Shown here: piece by piece, positions 10,825 to 19,629 of the stretch
Layout of the letters: each line of letters begins with the position of its first letter
Numbering within the stretch: position 1 is the first letter of the stretch
Source of the DNA: Gordonia sp. OPL2
GTDB lineage: Bacteria; Actinomycetota; Actinomycetes; Mycobacteriales; Mycobacteriaceae
Reading direction: 5' to 3'
Assembly: GCF_003797825.1 (NCBI RefSeq)
Contig: NZ_RKME01000001.1
Span: 434,001-498,000 of the forward strand
Length of the DNA stretch: 64,000 bases
Position numbers and translations under genes: made by a program
The notes under the pieces: model-generated
The model's database searches: none
The model's input: only the letters and a program-made list of their open reading frames with translations
What the model was told of the DNA's origin: nothing

Positions 10825-11349
10825 ATGAGCGATCTGCTCCGCGCCCGCCTGCGCGTCCTCGCGACCAGGATCGTCCTGGCAGGAGTCGCAGCGGCCCTCT
10901 GCATGTCGGTGTCCACGGTCGCGGCCGCCGATGTCGAGGCGGCTGCCGGAACCGCCGGACTCGAGCCCGCCCTCGCGCTGGCCTACACGCAGGCAGCGGA
11001 CACCGCCCGCACCGAGGGGATCTCGATCTGGATCACCTCCGGCAAGAGGTCGGTGGCCGAGCAGCGGCAGCTCTGGCGCGACGGGATCGCCACCTACGGA
11101 TCACCCGGCGCCGCGCGCCGCTGGGTGTTGCCTCCGGAGCAGTCCCCGCATGTGACCGGTCGGGCGATCGACGTGGGACCACGGGCGGGCGCAGCCTGGC
11201 TGGAGGCGCATGGCTCGCGATGGGGACTGTGCCGGACCTTCGTCAACGAGTGGTGGCACTTCGAGGTGGCGACGATCCCGGGCGCACCCTGTCCGCGGAT
11301 GTGGCCCGATGCCGCGCTCCGGGCCGACCGGTCACCGCGCACCTGGTGA
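10825..11349 (+). CDS. secreted M15 family D-alanyl-D-alanine carboxypeptidase (VanY-like)
   Basis: About 174 residues. A signal-type hydrophobic segment (VLAGVAAALCMSVSTVAAAD) is followed by a zinc peptidase domain: SPHVTGRAID supplies the first His and Asp ligands, and EWWHFEV the catalytic Glu/His region. M15 enzymes trim D-Ala from peptidoglycan stem peptides, so it should act outside the membrane. ATG 10825 gives the best signal peptide; GTG 10768 is an in-frame alternative adding 19 residues. Its stop overlaps the end of the convergent glycosyltransferase by 18 bp. No link to the jet operon is expected. Confidence 0.8.
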   Translation: MSDLLRARLRVLATRIVLAGVAAALCMSVSTVAAADVEAAAGTAGLEPALALAYTQAADTARTEGISIWITSGKRSVAEQRQLWRDGIATYGSPGAARRWVLPPEQSPHVTGRAIDVGPRAGAAWLEAHGSRWGLCRTFVNEWWHFEVATIPGAPCPRMWPDAALRADRSPRTW

Positions 11350-12897
11350 GGATTCGCCGGGCGGCGGCAGGAATTCGATCACCCGCAGTTCCTTGGCGGT
11401 CATCGGCGGCTGATCACGAAAACCGGCCTGTCGCAGACTCGTGACCGGAGTGTTCGCATCCGCATCGTCGGTGAGCACCCACACGCGTGGGCACCCGGCT
11501 GCGCGTGCACCCACGGTCTCGACCGGCACATCCTTCTCCCACAGCTGACCACGCTCGACCGCGGACGGCACCGATCGGTCGACCAGGAGGTCGCGGCCGC
11601 TGCCGAATCCCTGCGGATATCCCTGGGAGACGAAACGGGCGTTGTACTCCGGATGTTCGAGATATCCGTACACGACGCAGTCGTCGCGGTCGACGTGGGA
11701 CCCGAGATACGCCGAGACCGTCCGATAGTCCGAGCCGAACGGCTTGGCGAACGTCGAATGCAGGAACACCACACTCGGGATCGCCAGGACGACGAAGACC
11801 GCGGTCCACACGGCTGCCGCAGGAATCGAGAACAGCCGGCGGCGTGCGCCCAGCCAGGCGAACGCGCCGGCCAACAGGATGGCCACAGCGGGTGCCGAGA
11901 ACGTCAGATAGCGCGTGACGAAGGCCGGGGTGACCACGAGCGAGTAGAGCGCGAGCAGGACCGGGGGAACGATCAGCCACGGTCCCGCCACGGCCGTCAA
12001 CGACGGCGCCATGCGATCCGGCGGAGACGTCTCCGCCGTCGACGCGGTTGCCGACAGCTCGTCGCCCCCGGCGCCGGACCTGCGCCGTCGCGTCGCCCGG
12101 ATCAGGGCCCAGACGAGGACGACCAGCACGAGGAGCGTCAGTTGCGGCGCGTACGGAAACGCGACGTCGTTCATTCGCAGCACCGGGCTGTAGTGGAATC
12201 GGCTGATCCAATCGACCTGACCGGACTGGCTCGACACCTCCAGCACCAGCGGTGACACCAGCGCAATCGCCGTGACCGCGCACAGCGCGTACACGCCGAC
12301 GGCTCGCCGGGTACGCGCCGCCCACAGCACGGTCACCGCGTGCGCACCGAGGATCAGCAGACTCAGGGAGGCGAACATCACGGTGAGCACGATCAATGCG
12401 ACATAGCCGACGGCATACGGCCACCACCGCCCACCGTCGAGGAGCGCGCGGATCAATGACACGAGCGCCACCGTCGACCACACCGCGGCCGCCATGGTGA
12501 AGGCGTACGGCCGCGCCTCCACCGCGGTCTGGACCGTTGCCGGCAGGACGGCGAACACGACGGCTGCGATCCAGGCCGTCGTCGGCGACGCGATCATCCG
12601 GGTGAGCACGAAGACACCGGCTCCGGCGACGCCGATCGCCACGACTCCCGGTAGTCGAACCCACAGCGTCGTGTCCGGGACGAGCTGCAACCAGCCACTC
12701 ATGAGGGCGTAGTAGAGGCCGTGGACGGCGTCGACGTTGCCCACCAGTCGCAGCAGTTCGTCCGGCGACCGTCGAGCAGCACTCAGCGTGGCCATCTCGT
12801 CGTACCAGAACAACGGAATCCACGAACCGACGAACGACACGACCATCGCGAGGGCACCCGCCCCGACGGCAGGCCTGGACATCGCGCTCGAACTCAT
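11332..12897 (-). CDS. GT-C membrane glycosyltransferase (GT39/ArnT-like)
   Basis: 521 residues with about ten membrane segments and a hydrophilic C-terminal domain of some 120 residues. The first extracytoplasmic loop has WYDEMATL, the acidic-pair position of GT-C enzymes that use polyprenyl-phosphate sugars, and PYAFTMAA near residue 130 also fits the family. It probably transfers mannose or arabinose from a lipid-linked donor to cell-envelope glycans or proteins on the outer face of the membrane; the acceptor is unknown. ATG 12897 is the first start before the membrane part. It shares its 3' end with the M15 peptidase gene and is divergent from the GT2 gene at 13069. Confidence 0.75.
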   Translation of the reverse strand: MSSSAMSRPAVGAGALAMVVSFVGSWIPLFWYDEMATLSAARRSPDELLRLVGNVDAVHGLYYALMSGWLQLVPDTTLWVRLPGVVAIGVAGAGVFVLTRMIASPTTAWIAAVVFAVLPATVQTAVEARPYAFTMAAAVWSTVALVSLIRALLDGGRWWPYAVGYVALIVLTVMFASLSLLILGAHAVTVLWAARTRRAVGVYALCAVTAIALVSPLVLEVSSQSGQVDWISRFHYSPVLRMNDVAFPYAPQLTLLVLVVLVWALIRATRRRRSGAGGDELSATASTAETSPPDRMAPSLTAVAGPWLIVPPVLLALYSLVVTPAFVTRYLTFSAPAVAILLAGAFAWLGARRRLFSIPAAAVWTAVFVVLAIPSVVFLHSTFAKPFGSDYRTVSAYLGSHVDRDDCVVYGYLEHPEYNARFVSQGYPQGFGSGRDLLVDRSVPSAVERGQLWEKDVPVETVGARAAGCPRVWVLTDDADANTPVTSLRQAGFRDQPPMTAKELRVIEFLPPPGESSPGAR

Positions 12898-13068
12898 GAC
12901 ACTCCCTGGGGACACCTGGGCGACGTGCAGTTCGGCTTCCGCAGAAGACCGGTCGCCTCCGACGCTATCCACGCGGGCGGCCGACGAACAACTCGTCGAC
13001 GACGATTTGAGATCGCCAATCACGCCGCAGCAGTTGGCCTTACCGGCGATGAGTGGTCTGATGGCCAG

Positions 13069-13878
13069 ATGGATACGACAACGAAGAGTGCGGTGGCCGT
13101 CGTCGTCCCGGCCTACAACGAGCAGCGGTTGATCGCGGACACGATTGCGGCACTCGAGAGGCAACATTTCGACTCGCTGCTCCAGCGAGAGGTTCTCGGC
13201 GGCTTCCGGGTGATCGTGGTGGACAACGCGAGCACCGACGACACCGCCGCCGTGGTACGCCAGATCATCGACGCCACCCCGGCGGTACCGGTCGAGTTGG
13301 TCACCGAGTCCGAGAAGGGCACCGGCTGTGCCGCCGACACCGGGGTTCGCCATGCGATCGACACCGGCGCCGTCTACATCGCCCGCACGGACGCGGACTC
13401 GGTGCCCGCACCCGACTGGCTCGGTACCCTGCTCACTCCGCTGCTGGACGGAAAACGTCTGGTGGGTGGCCGGATTCGGGCACGCGGTGACGAGGGCTAC
13501 CGGTCGCGGGTCTTCAATGCGATCGGGGTCCTGTGGCGATTGGGGCACGCGGCCGAGTGGTATCGCACGCGCAAGGAACCGGACGCCCTGCGGCGCAGCT
13601 TCGCCATCTGCGGAAACAACATGGCCATCGATGCCGAGATCTACGAACGATCCGGGGGCTTCCCGCGCGGGAGCATCGAACACATCGATGAGGATCATGT
13701 TCTGCAACAACGAGTCCGGGCGATCACCGGGGCCAAGGGCATCGCGCTGGCCAAGCGCGCACTCGTCTACACCTCACTCCGCAGGCTCAATGCCTATGGC
13801 ACACGCGATTTCGTGTCCTGGTACAACGAGGGCAAAGAGGATCGACCGTCGATCGGCCATTCTGCCGACGTCCGATGA
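13069..13878 (+). CDS. family 2 glycosyltransferase
   Basis: 269 residues, GT-A fold. VVVPAYNEQRLIADTI opens the nucleotide-binding domain, VDNASTDDT follows, and ARTDADSVP holds the metal-binding acidic motif; IDEDHVLQQR is the ED-type acceptor motif. No membrane segments, so it is soluble or peripheral. The donor is a nucleotide sugar of unknown type. It is divergent from the GT-C enzyme (170 bp apart), which suggests a joint cell-envelope role, but this is inference from position only. ATG 13069 is the only ATG or GTG that leaves the N-terminal beta strand intact. Confidence 0.8.
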   Translation: MDTTTKSAVAVVVPAYNEQRLIADTIAALERQHFDSLLQREVLGGFRVIVVDNASTDDTAAVVRQIIDATPAVPVELVTESEKGTGCAADTGVRHAIDTGAVYIARTDADSVPAPDWLGTLLTPLLDGKRLVGGRIRARGDEGYRSRVFNAIGVLWRLGHAAEWYRTRKEPDALRRSFAICGNNMAIDAEIYERSGGFPRGSIEHIDEDHVLQQRVRAITGAKGIALAKRALVYTSLRRLNAYGTRDFVSWYNEGKEDRPSIGHSADVR

Positions 13879-13890
13879 CGCCGGAGACGC

Positions 13891-13925
13891 CGCGGCCCCG
13901 AGGTGATCGACACCCCGGGGCCGCG
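13891..13925. terminator. bidirectional hairpin terminator between GT2 and icd
   Basis: A perfect 10 bp GC-rich stem (CGCGGCCCCG at 13891-13900 with CGGGGCCGCG at 13916-13925) and a 15-base loop lies in the 57 bp between the convergent GT2 and icd stops. There is no T-run, as usual for actinobacterial terminators. Confidence 0.75.
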
Positions 13926-13935
13926 TCGGCTCACA

Positions 13936-16176
13936 TCAGGTGCGTGCGGATGCCAGCGCGTCGTTGAATGTCGCGCTCGGGCGCATCACCGAGCTCGCCA
14001 GCTCGGGATCCGGCTGGTAGTAGCCGCCGATGTCGACCTGGTTGCCCTGAGCCTCGTTCAACTCCTTGACGATGACGTCCTCGTTTTCGGCGAGCGCCTC
14101 GGCGAGCGGTGCGAAATGCTTGGCCAGGCCCTCGTCGTCGGTCTGTGCCGCCAGCTCCTGCGCCCAGTACATCGCCAGGTAGAACTGGCTGCCGCGGTTG
14201 TCGAGTTCGCCGGTGCTGCGTGAGGGTCCCTTGTCGTTCTCCAACAGCTTGCCGGTCGCCGCGTCGAGTGTTTTGGCGAGGATCACCGCACGCGCATCGC
14301 CGGTCTTCTTGCCGAGATCCTCCAGACTGACCGCCAGCGCCAGGAACTCACCGAGTGAATCCCACCGGAGGTGGTTCTCCTCGATCAGCTGCTTGACATG
14401 CTTCGGAGCAGATCCACCAGCACCGGTCTCGTAGAGTCCGCCACCGGCCATCAGGGGCACGATCGAGAGCATCTTGGCACTCGTTCCGAGCTCGAGGATG
14501 GGGAAGAGATCGGTGAGGTAGTCGCGCAGGATGTTGCCGGTGGCAGAGATCGTGTCCATGCCGCGGATCAGGCGCTCCATCGTGTACCGGATGGCGCGGA
14601 CCTGCGACATGATCTGGATGTCGAGACCGTCGGTGTCGTGATCCTCCAGGTACTTGTGGACCTTGGCGATCAGCTCGTTCTCGTGCGGGCGATACGGATC
14701 GAGCCAGAACACCACGGGCATGCCCGAATCGCGCGAACGGGTCACGGCCAGCTTGACCCAGTCCTGGATCGGTGCGTCCTTGACGATGCACAGCCGCCAG
14801 ATGTCGCCTTCCTCGACGTTCTGGCTCAGCAGGACCTCGCCGGTCGCGTTGTCGACGATGTTGGCGACGCCGGCGACCGGCACCTCGAAGGTCTTGTCGT
14901 GGGAGCCGTATTCCTCCGCCTTCTGCGCCATCAGACCGACGTTCGGCACCGTTCCCATGGTGGTCGGGTCGAACGCGCCGTTCGTCTTGCAGAAGTTGAT
15001 CATCTCCTGGTAGATCCGCGAGAAGGTCGACTCCGGGTTGACCGCCTTGGTGTCCTTGAGTCGGCCGTCGGCGCCGTACATCTTGCCTCCGGCGCGGATC
15101 ATGGCGGGCATCGACGCGTCGACGATGACGTCGCTGGGGGAGTGGAAGTTCGAGATTCCGCGGGCCGAGTCGACCATGGCGAGTTCCGGGCGGTGCTCGT
15201 GGCACTTGTGGAGGTCGTCGATGATCTCCTCACGCTGCGCACTCGGCAATGACTCGATCTTGCTGTAGAGGTCCGACAGGCCGTTGTTGACGTTCACGCC
15301 GAGCTCGTCGAAGAGTTCGCCGTGCTTGGCGAACGCGTCCTTGTAGAACACCTTGACGGCGTGGCCGAAGACGATGGGATGCGAGACGCGCATCATGGTC
15401 GCCTTGACGTGAAGCGAGAACATGACCCCGGTCTCGTAGGCGTCCTCGATCTGTTCCTCGTAGAACGCGACCAGGGCCTTCTTGCTCATGAACATGCTGT
15501 CGATGACGTCGCCGTCGGTCAGCGACACCTTCGGCTTGAGTACCTGGGTCTCACCGCTCTCGGGGATCAGCTCCATCCTGACCTCGCGGTCACCGTCGAC
15601 CGTCATCGACTTCTCACCGTGGTAGAAGTCACCCTCGGTCATGTGGGCGACGTGCGTGCGTGACGCCATCGACCACTTGCCCATGCTGTGCGGATGCTTC
15701 TGCGCGTACGCCTTGACCGCCTTGGGTGCGCGACGATCAGAGTTTCCTTCTCGCAGAACAGGGTTCACCGCACTGCCCAGACACTTGGTGTAGCGCTCGC
15801 GGATCTCCTTCTCCTCGTCGGTCTTCGGATTCGACGGGAAGTCGGGGAGCTTGTAGCCCTTGCCCTGCAGTTCCTTGATCGCCGCGAGCAACTGCGGGAC
15901 CGACGCACTGATGTTGGGCAGCTTGATGATGTTGGTCTCGGGCAGCTGGGTCAGGCGCCCCAGCTCGGCCAGGTTGTCGGGGACCCGCTGGTCGTCCTCC
16001 AGGTAATCGGGGAACTCGGCGAGCACTCGCGCGGCGACAGAGATGTCACTGGATTCGACAGTGATGTCCGCCGCGTCGGCGAAAGCTCGGATCACCGGCA
16101 AGAAAGCATGCGTCGCAAGCATCGGCGCTTCGTCGGTAAGGGTGTAGATGATGGTCGGCTGCTTCTCCGCGGTCAT
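13936..16176 (-). CDS. icd: NADP-dependent isocitrate dehydrogenase, monomeric type
   Basis: 746 residues, the full length of monomeric Idh. Family blocks are clear throughout: [20 protein letters not shown] near 95-115, the substrate-site run [27 protein letters not shown], and [20 protein letters not shown]. It oxidises isocitrate to 2-oxoglutarate with NADP+ in the TCA cycle, cytoplasmic. ATG 16176 gives the typical N-terminus; GGAGG lies about 13 bases upstream, a little far. It is monocistronic: convergent with GT2 downstream and divergent from the molybdate-binding gene upstream. Confidence 0.97.
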   Translation of the reverse strand: MTAEKQPTIIYTLTDEAPMLATHAFLPVIRAFADAADITVESSDISVAARVLAEFPDYLEDDQRVPDNLAELGRLTQLPETNIIKLPNISASVPQLLAAIKELQGKGYKLPDFPSNPKTDEEKEIRERYTKCLGSAVNPVLREGNSDRRAPKAVKAYAQKHPHSMGKWSMASRTHVAHMTEGDFYHGEKSMTVDGDREVRMELIPESGETQVLKPKVSLTDGDVIDSMFMSKKALVAFYEEQIEDAYETGVMFSLHVKATMMRVSHPIVFGHAVKVFYKDAFAKHGELFDELGVNVNNGLSDLYSKIESLPSAQREEIIDDLHKCHEHRPELAMVDSARGISNFHSPSDVIVDASMPAMIRAGGKMYGADGRLKDTKAVNPESTFSRIYQEMINFCKTNGAFDPTTMGTVPNVGLMAQKAEEYGSHDKTFEVPVAGVANIVDNATGEVLLSQNVEEGDIWRLCIVKDAPIQDWVKLAVTRSRDSGMPVVFWLDPYRPHENELIAKVHKYLEDHDTDGLDIQIMSQVRAIRYTMERLIRGMDTISATGNILRDYLTDLFPILELGTSAKMLSIVPLMAGGGLYETGAGGSAPKHVKQLIEENHLRWDSLGEFLALAVSLEDLGKKTGDARAVILAKTLDAATGKLLENDKGPSRSTGELDNRGSQFYLAMYWAQELAAQTDDEGLAKHFAPLAEALAENEDVIVKELNEAQGNQVDIGGYYQPDPELASSVMRPSATFNDALASART

Positions 16177-16387
16177 GATTGTGTCTTCGCCTCCAAGTCC
16201 GGTCAATCGAGTCATGGGTCGCATGTCTCGCCACATACCAGTATCACGCCACTTGGGGCGTCGCGCCGAGCGATCCATTACCCGCCGGTAACAAACGGAG
16301 GCGATCCGGTGCGGGCGTAGCGTCGGGTGACGGGCCTCGTCACGCATCGATCGAGACCGACTCCGCCATCAACCCACAGGAGAATCC

Positions 16388-16600
16388 ATGCGTCTGTCGA
16401 CTCGCAATCAGCTCGCCGGCGTCATCACGGAGGTCACCCACGGCGCCGTCATGTCGACCGTCAGGGTGCAGCTGGACGGCGGCGACCAGATCGTCACGTC
16501 GTCGATCACCAGGGACGCAGCCGAGGAGCTCGGTCTGGCGACCGGCCAACGCGCCACCGTCCTCATCAAGTCCACCGAGGTGGCGATCGGTGTCGACTAA
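16388..16600 (+). CDS. molbindin-like Mop/TOBE domain protein
   Basis: 70 residues forming a single Mop domain: MRLSTRNQLAGVITEV at the start, then VTSSITRDAAEELGL and VLIKSTEVAIGVD at the end, all typical. Such small proteins assemble into hexamers that store molybdate or tungstate. ATG 16388 has AGGAG six bases upstream. It is alone; no molybdate transporter or cofactor gene is near. Confidence 0.9.
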   Translation: MRLSTRNQLAGVITEVTHGAVMSTVRVQLDGGDQIVTSSITRDAAEELGLATGQRATVLIKSTEVAIGVD

Positions 16601-16645
16601 TCGCGGTGAGCGGGGGCGGCCGAGACCGGCCGGGTCGCGGGGCCG

Positions 16646-17596
16646 CTAGGCCTCGGCGCGCCGCAACACATCGAGGACCTGCCGCGCGACTCCCGCCTTT
16701 CCGGCCGGTGTGAGGTGATAGGCCGACGGTGTGTCGATACCCCAGAGCCACGGGTTCGACGAACATGCGGTGTGGGCCGCACCCGCCGTCGAGGCCGCGG
16801 CGAGAAGCGCTCCCGACGATCGTGCGGCACGGGCCGTCGCGGCGACCAATCCGGCGTGCACTCGGGTCGTCTCGGCGATCTCGGACGCCGTCAGTGGCAC
16901 CGCCGCGCAGAACGGCGCACGAGGATCGACGAGCGGAGGGTAGTCGACGAAGATGATGCGAGCACGCGGGGCGCGGGCACGCACAGCGCCTACGATGGCG
17001 ACCATCGACTGTTCGACGTCGACGTAGTCGGCCGCCGACGGTTCAGGGGCCGGGACGCGGCCGGTGCGGCAGCCCGCGGGTGTGGAGCGTGAGGAGGCCA
17101 GCGACGCCGCCGCCATGCGATGGACACACACCTGATCGGCCACCCGGCCGATGTAGCGCAGGTCGTTGCCGCCGATGGTGATCGTCACCAGATCGGTCGT
17201 CGCGGTCACCGCGGTGATCTGGGGCGTGCCGGCGTGTGGTCGCTGAGCGGTACGCAGGATGTTGGCGGTGGTCGCACTCGAGCAGCTGACGTCGGTCAGA
17301 CGCAGACCCCGCGCGGCGGCGACCCGGTGCGGGTAGTTGTCGGCGGCCCGCAGGCAGCCCCTGTCCACCAGTCGCGGCGAACCGGGACCGGCAGCGTAGG
17401 AACTGCCCAGCGCCACATAGTCGGTCGAGCCGACGGTCGTCGCTGCGGCGACGACGCGCTGCTCCGGCTCCGCCGACACCGCGACCGTTGTCCCGATCAC
17501 GACTGCGCCGGCCACGAGCGCCGCCGCGATCACCGGCGGACGGCGCCGCGACACGCGGCGAGACCACCCATACGCTGCGTGGATCCAGGCGTGCAT
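16646..17596 (-). CDS. secreted SGNH/GDSL-family hydrolase
   Basis: 316 residues. An N-terminal membrane/signal segment (VIAAALVAGAVVIGTTVAVSA) precedes an SGNH domain. Block I reads YVALGSSYAAGPG with Ser in the nucleophile position, block III IGGNDLRY, and block V YHLTP with the catalytic His. Six or more cysteines in the mature part suggest disulfides. It resembles secreted actinobacterial lipase/esterases that cleave acyl esters of lipids or glycans outside the cell. The gene is convergent with the Mop gene and stands alone. Confidence 0.85.
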   Translation of the reverse strand: MHAWIHAAYGWSRRVSRRRPPVIAAALVAGAVVIGTTVAVSAEPEQRVVAAATTVGSTDYVALGSSYAAGPGSPRLVDRGCLRAADNYPHRVAAARGLRLTDVSCSSATTANILRTAQRPHAGTPQITAVTATTDLVTITIGGNDLRYIGRVADQVCVHRMAAASLASSRSTPAGCRTGRVPAPEPSAADYVDVEQSMVAIVGAVRARAPRARIIFVDYPPLVDPRAPFCAAVPLTASEIAETTRVHAGLVAATARAARSSGALLAAASTAGAAHTACSSNPWLWGIDTPSAYHLTPAGKAGVARQVLDVLRRAEA

Positions 17597-17752
17597 CGTT
17601 CACCAATCGTCGGTTCGGTCCGGAGGACCCACTCATCGCACGGACGAGCGGGGTCGGGTTCCGGCGATCAGCGTCGATCGCGCGCCGTGGGCGCGATGAC
17701 TTCCCGGTGTCCCGGCTTGATCATCGCGGGCGACGGCATCGCCGTTACGGCC

Positions 17753-19090
17753 TCAGCGGAATGGGTCGGCCGGACGAAAACCCATCCGGCGCAACGGGGA
17801 ACCCAACCGCCAGTACAGCAGGCCGCCGAGGCCCCGCGGGAAGAACGTGGCGGTGGTGATGACCTCTGCGGACGTCCCGGGAGTCGATGATCCCTCGCGA
17901 ATCCGATACTCGAGAAACGCTTCTCCCGGGCTCGCGGTGTCGGCGTGCAGACGCAGGAGTGCCGGGGGGTCGGACTCGACGACCGTCCAGCGGCCACCGA
18001 CGCCTGCGCGGAGTCTGCCCCACGCATCCTCGGGCGAACCGGTGGTGGTCGTCCGGTCCTCGGTGGTGAACACCTCCTCGCCCGCCCACGGCGGATCAGA
18101 CGGGAGCGGTTCGGCGGGAGACGTTTCCGCCGTGGCGTTGTCCCACGGCACGGCGGCGTCGCCCTGATGCACCCTGCTCAACGTCGCCACCAGCGCGGCG
18201 CGGTACGACTGGAGCCCGCCGGCCGGCGGGTCGATCACCTGGTCGACGTCTCGGTTGCGGCAGACCGCATCGCACTCGAGCGACTCGATGAGGGGTCGGG
18301 CGATCTTGCCCCGGATCGGCGTGACGAATCGGACCCACCTGCTGGCGATGGTCGGGGTGAGGAAGGGCAGCACGATCATCGTGCGCGGCCGCAGCCCGGC
18401 GACCTCCGCGTATCCCTGCATCATGTCGCCGTACTCGAGCACATCCGGACCGCCGATGTCCCAGGTGCGGGACTCGGGCACCACAGCTGTCGCGGCCTCG
18501 ACGAGATAGTGCAGGGCGTCGGCCACCGCGATCGGCTGAATCCTGTTGTGCACCCATCGCGGGGTGGTCATGGCGGGCAACCGCTCGGTGAGATGGCGGA
18601 TCAACTCGAAGGACGCGGACCCGGACCCGATCAGGGTGCCCGCCTGCAGTGCGACGGTCGCGATACCCGAATCGATCAGGATCTGGCCCACCTCGGCCCG
18701 TGACGCCAGGTGTTCCGAGAGTTCCACGCCCTCGGGATGTAGACCCCCGAGGTACACGATCCGACCGACACCGCGAGCCCGGGCCGCCTCCACGACGTTC
18801 TCGGCCGAACGACGTTCTTCGTCAGCGAAATCGGAGTCGGTGCTCATCGAGTGGACCAGGTGATAGACGACGTCGATGTCCGTGAACGCCTCGATCAGCG
18901 AGTCCAGGTCGGAGAGGTCGCCGCGGACGACCTCGGCGCGGTCGTCGGCGACCCACGGAGCGTCGTCGAGCTTGGACGGCGTACGCGCCAACGCCCGGAC
19001 ACCATGCCCCCGGGCGAGCAACCGAGGCGCGAGACGGCCACCGACATATCCGGTCGCACCGGTGACGAGACATCGCCGCGAGTCGTTCAT
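17753..19090 (-). CDS. NAD(P)-binding SDR protein with C-terminal DUF2867 domain
   Basis: 445 residues. The N-terminal 280 residues are an atypical SDR with the Rossmann motif CLVTGATGYVGGRL; VYLGGLHP replaces the usual catalytic YxxxK region, as in NmrA-like members. From about residue 310 (AWGRLRAGVGGRW) a DUF2867 (SRPBCC-like) domain follows, ending in RGLGGLLYWRLGSPLRRMGF. This two-domain form is common in actinobacteria and its substrate is unknown; ligand binding by the C-terminal pocket is inferred. Cytoplasmic. The gene diverges from the DUF1540 gene. Confidence 0.85.
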   Translation of the reverse strand: MNDSRRCLVTGATGYVGGRLAPRLLARGHGVRALARTPSKLDDAPWVADDRAEVVRGDLSDLDSLIEAFTDIDVVYHLVHSMSTDSDFADEERRSAENVVEAARARGVGRIVYLGGLHPEGVELSEHLASRAEVGQILIDSGIATVALQAGTLIGSGSASFELIRHLTERLPAMTTPRWVHNRIQPIAVADALHYLVEAATAVVPESRTWDIGGPDVLEYGDMMQGYAEVAGLRPRTMIVLPFLTPTIASRWVRFVTPIRGKIARPLIESLECDAVCRNRDVDQVIDPPAGGLQSYRAALVATLSRVHQGDAAVPWDNATAETSPAEPLPSDPPWAGEEVFTTEDRTTTTGSPEDAWGRLRAGVGGRWTVVESDPPALLRLHADTASPGEAFLEYRIREGSSTPGTSAEVITTATFFPRGLGGLLYWRLGSPLRRMGFRPADPFR

Positions 19091-19160
19091 CTCTCCCAGC
19101 GTACGGAGAACTCCGCGGCGGGGGAGCGAACGCGGCCGGACCCGCGTGGCGGCGCCGTGA

Positions 19161-19209
19161 AAAGGTATGGCTCACTTAACTTCCCGTGCCTCAGGCAAGC
19201 CTCACATTG
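19161..19209 (+). promoter_or_regulatory. two candidate IdeR/DtxR iron boxes upstream of DUF1540 gene
   Basis: Two 19 bp sites match the IdeR consensus TWAGGTWAGSCTWACCTWA by eye: AAAGGTATGGCTCACTTAA (19161-19179) at 15 of 19 positions and TCAGGCAAGCCTCACATTG (19191-19209) at 14 of 19. Their starts are 30 bp apart, about three helical turns. They lie 38-86 bp before the DUF1540 start and 71 bp upstream of the divergent SDR start, so either gene could be controlled. Iron-dependent repression is inferred. Confidence 0.5.
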
Positions 19210-19246
19210 CTGGCGGCGTCGCGCGCACGGTCCTAGACTCCAGTTC

Positions 19247-19546
19247 ATGGCCACCCTCGAAATGCCCCATGTCACCGAGTGCACCGTGAGTGCATGTTCC
19301 TACAACCACGACGGATGTCACGCGTTCGCGATCAGCGTCGGAGGCCAGAACGGCACCGCCGACTGCGCGACGTTCATTCCACTCTCGACGAACGGCGGAC
19401 TCGACGTCGTGTCACCGCAGGTCGGCGCCTGCCAACGGGCCGACTGCATCCACAACGAGAGCTTGGAGTGCACCGCGACGGCGGTGCGCATCGGTGCGGG
19501 CGAGAGTTCGGACACCGCCAACTGCCTCACCTACGCCACACACTGA
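19247..19546 (+). CDS. small cysteine-rich protein with two DUF1540 motifs
   Basis: 99 residues containing two copies of the DUF1540 pattern: CTVSACSYNHDGCHA near 11-25 and CQRADCIHNESLEC near 64-77, each with three regularly spaced Cys, plus two more Cys. DUF1540 domains are thought to bind a metal; function is unknown. There is no signal peptide. ATG 19247 is chosen because the first motif begins ten residues later; no clear ribosome site is seen. Two iron-box-like sites lie just upstream, and a strong hairpin follows. Confidence 0.85.
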   Translation: MATLEMPHVTECTVSACSYNHDGCHAFAISVGGQNGTADCATFIPLSTNGGLDVVSPQVGACQRADCIHNESLECTATAVRIGAGESSDTANCLTYATH

Positions 19547-19586
19547 CGCTGGCGCACGCACACCAGCACACCGACTCTGTCACACC

Positions 19587-19629
19587 GACCGCCGCACGAA
19601 CACCGGGTGATCACCCGGGTGCGGCGGTC
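19587..19629. terminator. nested hairpin terminator between DUF1540 and phoD-like genes
   Basis: An outer perfect 11 bp stem (19587-19597 with 19619-19629) encloses a perfect 16 bp palindrome, CCGGGTGATCACCCGG (19603-19618). The right arm covers the stop codon of the convergent PhoD-like gene. It should terminate transcription from both sides. Confidence 0.7.
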
